A DNA stretch of 7,569 bases from an uncultured Rickettsiales bacterium (lineage in GTDB: Bacteria > Pseudomonadota > Alphaproteobacteria > UBA8366), in the NCBI GenBank assembly GCA_913046825.1, contig CAJWTF010000166.1:1-7569 (forward strand). The letters are read 5' to 3'. Shown here piece after piece: positions 5,193 through 7,569 of the stretch. The notes beneath the pieces are model-generated. The model ran no database searches. It saw only the letters and a program-made list of their open reading frames with translations, and was not told where the DNA came from. Made by a program: the position numbers and the translations under genes. The number at the start of each line of letters is the position of its first letter. Position 1 is the stretch's first letter.

Positions 5193-6641
5193 TTATTTCT
5201 CGCCGGGCTTCCAGCCCGAGATCGCCTTCAATTCCAGGAATTCCATCAAGCCGTGCTCGCCGCCTTCGCGCCCGTTTCCGGATTGCTTGTAGCCCCCGAA
5301 CGGACTGCCCGAGCTCTGTGAGGCACCGTTCAGGTGGACCATGCCTGCCCGTAGGCGACGGGCGACCTTGCGGGAGCGCTCGAGACTACCACTCTGGACA
5401 TATGAGGCCAATCCGTAAGGCGTCTCATTGGCGATCTCGACGGCTTCGTCTTCCGTATCAAAGGGGATCATAGAAAGTACGGGGCCGAAGATTTCTTCCC
5501 GGGCGACGGTCATGTCGTTGCGCACATTGGCGAACACTGTGGGCCGAACGAAATAGCCCCGATTAAAGCCTTCCGGTCGCCCGAGCCCACCGGAGACCAA
5601 CTCCGCGCCTTCCTCGATACCTTTCTGTATTAGGCTTTGGACCTTGTCGAACTGGTTTTGGCTGACCAGCGGGCCGATATGGTTGCCGTCCTCTGCCGGG
5701 TCGCCGACCGAGGTACCTTCCGCCGCTTCCTTTGCGACCGTGACGGCTTCCTCATAGACCGAGCGCTCTACCAGCATTCGGGTCGGCGCGTTGCAAGATT
5801 GGCCCGTGTTGTTGAAACAATGGCGTGCACCCGCCTTCACGGCACGGCCAACATCGGTGTCCGCGAAGACGATGTTGGGGCCTTTGCCGCCAAGCTCCAG
5901 CGCCACTCGCTTGACAGTATCCGCCGCTCCCTTGGTCACTGCTATACCGGCGCGAGTTGAGCCTGTGAAGCTCATCATGTCGATGCCTGGATGGCCGCTC
6001 ATCGCCTCACCAACACCGGGGCCGTCGCCGTTCACCATATTAAAGACACCCGCCGGGAAGCCCGCCTCGTCGATGAATTCGGCAAACAGCATAGAAGACA
6101 TTGGCGCGATTTCCGACGGCTTTAGGATGACCGTACAGCCGGATCCCAGCGCCGGGACAACCTTCAACGTCACTTGGTTCATCGGCCAGTTCCACGGCGT
6201 AATCAGGCCACACACACCGATTGGCTCATAGATCATGTGCTGGTTTTCCGCCCCTTCGCGCAGTGGATGCTCAAAGGAAAAGTTTTTTAGCGAGCGGATA
6301 AAGGCCTTGATATGACCAAACCCGGCGGCGGCTTGAGCGTTGGTGGCGAGCTTCATTGGCGCGCCCATTTCCATCGAGATGACTTTGGCCATTTCCTCCA
6401 TACGAGATTGGTAGACTTCCGCGAGTTTCTCGATCAGCGCTATCCGGTCTTCGGCTGGTGTATCCGCCCAGTCCGGAAACGCCCGATTGGCGGCATCGAC
6501 GGCGACATCTACATCAGCGCGGTTCCCAAGGGAAATTGTCGCGTATGCAGATTCGTCAGCTGGGTTGATGACTTCTAATTCATTCGGTGTCGCGGGCGCC
6601 ACCCATTTTCCGTCGATATAGAATTGCGTTTTCATGTCCAT
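5193..6641 (-). CDS. NAD(P)-dependent aldehyde dehydrogenase
   Basis: This 482-residue protein is a full-length member of the ALDH superfamily, oxidising an aldehyde to the acid with NAD(P)+. Key residues are all present: N151 in TPWNWP, K174 in VILKPSE, the FTGSTR turn (225-230), general base E249 in LELGGK, nucleophile C283 in NNTGQSC, and E382-F385 in EEIFGP for cofactor binding. The start at 6641 is chosen because CAGGAG lies 7 nt upstream and the protein then begins MDMKTQFYIDGKW, as usual for the family. The frame stays open for 54 more codons, but that leader lacks family similarity and runs into the next gene. The aldehyde is unknown. ALDHs in such clusters often finish the oxidation of a ring- or side-chain-derived aldehyde. 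The gene lies 94 nt downstream of the broken amidohydrolase on the same strand and converges on the racemase-like gene. Confidence 0.96.
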   Translation of the reverse strand: MDMKTQFYIDGKWVAPATPNELEVINPADESAYATISLGNRADVDVAVDAANRAFPDWADTPAEDRIALIEKLAEVYQSRMEEMAKVISMEMGAPMKLATNAQAAAGFGHIKAFIRSLKNFSFEHPLREGAENQHMIYEPIGVCGLITPWNWPMNQVTLKVVPALGSGCTVILKPSEIAPMSSMLFAEFIDEAGFPAGVFNMVNGDGPGVGEAMSGHPGIDMMSFTGSTRAGIAVTKGAADTVKRVALELGGKGPNIVFADTDVGRAVKAGARHCFNNTGQSCNAPTRMLVERSVYEEAVTVAKEAAEGTSVGDPAEDGNHIGPLVSQNQFDKVQSLIQKGIEEGAELVSGGLGRPEGFNRGYFVRPTVFANVRNDMTVAREEIFGPVLSMIPFDTEDEAVEIANETPYGLASYVQSGSLERSRKVARRLRAGMVHLNGASQSSGSPFGGYKQSGNGREGGEHGLMEFLELKAISGWKPGEK

Positions 6642-6648
6642 GGGGAAG

Positions 6649-6654
6649 CTCCTG
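6649..6654 (-). promoter_or_regulatory. Ribosome-binding site that fixes the aldehyde dehydrogenase start
   Basis: On the minus strand CAGGAG stands 7 nt before the ATG at 6641. A second ATG two codons further in (6635) is 13 nt away and less likely. Confidence 0.7.
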
Positions 6655-6735
6655 CAAGATGAATTGTTAGCGTAGATATTGGTTTGGATCGCTGTCGCGC
6701 AATGGCGATGAGTGGAAATTCCAACGAGAGCCCAA

Positions 6736-7569
6736 TCAAAAGGTCTTTTCGGCGCGGGCCCAAATATTTTCTGCCCGCGATTGGGTTCCGCAGGATACCT
6801 CATTGTGATACACAGTCAAGATTTCGCGGTTCCGGACGATCTCTTGGCCATCGACAAATACATCGGTGACGTCGGCGCCGCTCGCGTTGTAGACAAGATT
6901 TGAACAAAAGTTCTCCATTCGGATCGGGCGGAACCACGGGCGCGAGATGTCGAGACATATCAAACCGGCTTTCTTGCCTACCTCTATTGCGCCGATTTCC
7001 TCCGCTATGCCCAATCCAAGTGCACCGCCCATTGTCGACATTTCTAAGGCGTCCCAACCAGGAAGCATGCTTTCATAACTGGTCGCAGCGTGGGGACCCA
7101 AAATGGCCATTTTCATAAATTGCAAAGGTCGTTTGAGCACCAGTCGCTGCCGAGAGACACGTTTAGGCCGGTTGGATAAACTTTCTCCATCGGTGGAAAA
7201 TATCCGCGTTTGGCGACGTGATAGCTGGTGTGTGACAGCGTGGCGCCGCTTGCCGCCAGAATTTTAACATCGTTTTCATTCATAAATACGCAGTGGATAG
7301 CTATAGCGTCCGGTGCAAGCACCCCGCTCTCAATTCCGATATCCATCGGACGTTTGCCATAGAGCTTGAGAGTGAATTCTGTCTCTCCCGGTACTTCGGC
7401 AATGTGTAGGTTCATCCCGGTTCTGAGTTTATCCGCGAGCTCGCGGCTCCGAGTCATACCTTCCAAGGATGTGTAACCGGGGCCGCCCGGCGAAATCCGC
7501 GTCGTAATGCGCCCGTTCTCTCTGCCGTGCCAAGTCTCGAACAGTTCGACGGCGCGATCCATAGCCCGC
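6736..7569 (-). pseudogene. Frameshifted ATZ/TRZ-type amidohydrolase, N-terminus outside the window
   Basis: Two minus-strand frames together make the C-terminal part of an AtzB/TrzN/MtaD-type metal-dependent amidohydrolase, a family that deaminates or dechlorinates purine-, triazine- or pyrimidine-like rings. The upstream frame, from the right edge to a TGA at 7113-7115, carries NLHIAE with the metal ligand His and the HxxE glutamate, then AIHCVF, a SHTSYH block and LGSDWCSND with the conserved Asp. The downstream frame resumes as MKMAILGPHA and runs to a TGA at 6736-6738. It includes the family's closing GALGLGIAEEIGAIEVGKKAGL and a C-terminal beta-sandwich piece (DVFVDGQEIVRNRE). The pieces join in register if one base is missing near 7113-7125, perhaps in the TTT before ATG. 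About 180 N-terminal residues are expected beyond the edge. It may be a true pseudogene or a single-base assembly error. Substrate unknown. Confidence 0.82.

Noticed and set aside
6642..6803. A 54-residue N-terminal extension of the aldehyde dehydrogenase
   Set aside because: It has no family similarity, overlaps the end of the amidohydrolase, and a good ribosome-binding site marks the 6641 start.

Overview
This window looks like part of an alphaproteobacterial chromosome, perhaps of the Rhodospirillales type. That rests on moderately high GC in the genes, the protein families present, and an inverted pair of the CGTCATTCCCGCGAAAGCGG hairpin repeat known from many such genomes. The taxonomic guess is an inference. 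No RNA gene, CRISPR array, phage gene or complete transposon was seen.

Layout. Positions 1-588 hold no intact gene. At the left edge, on the minus strand, is the decayed start of a 2-dehydro-3-deoxygalactonokinase-like gene (dgoK type), with a TGA where the family has Trp and a later frameshift. A doubtful 56-codon membrane-like reading frame lies upstream of it. From 589 to 3047 three minus-strand genes follow: a single-domain cupin, an isopenicillin-N-synthase-like Fe(II)/2-oxoglutarate oxygenase, and a CmcJ/asaB-type oxygenase. The two oxygenases are 6 nt apart and probably share a transcript. A 77-bp divergent intergenic region (3048-3124) separates them from a plus-strand run: a second small cupin, an alpha/beta hydrolase with an HGGxW oxyanion motif, and an Asp/Glu/hydantoin-racemase-like protein. 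A REPIN-like double hairpin sits between the hydrolase and the racemase-like gene. An aldehyde dehydrogenase converges on the racemase-like gene with one base between the stop codons. The window ends in an ATZ/TRZ-type amidohydrolase that is split by a frameshift and runs off the right edge.

How the genes may work together. The set (two unrelated non-haem iron oxygenases, two cupins, a carboxylesterase-like hydrolase, a racemase-like protein, an aldehyde dehydrogenase and an amidohydrolase) resembles a catabolic or tailoring cluster for a small, possibly nitrogen-containing organic compound. Oxidation would be followed by ring or ester hydrolysis and aldehyde oxidation. No substrate can be named from sequence. 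Two of the proteins lack residues that are catalytic in their families: the racemase-like protein lacks both cysteines and the hydrolase lacks the usual C-terminal histidine. These are the most interesting biochemical oddities here. The intact cluster is flanked by two broken genes, so either this locus is decaying at its edges or the assembly contains errors.
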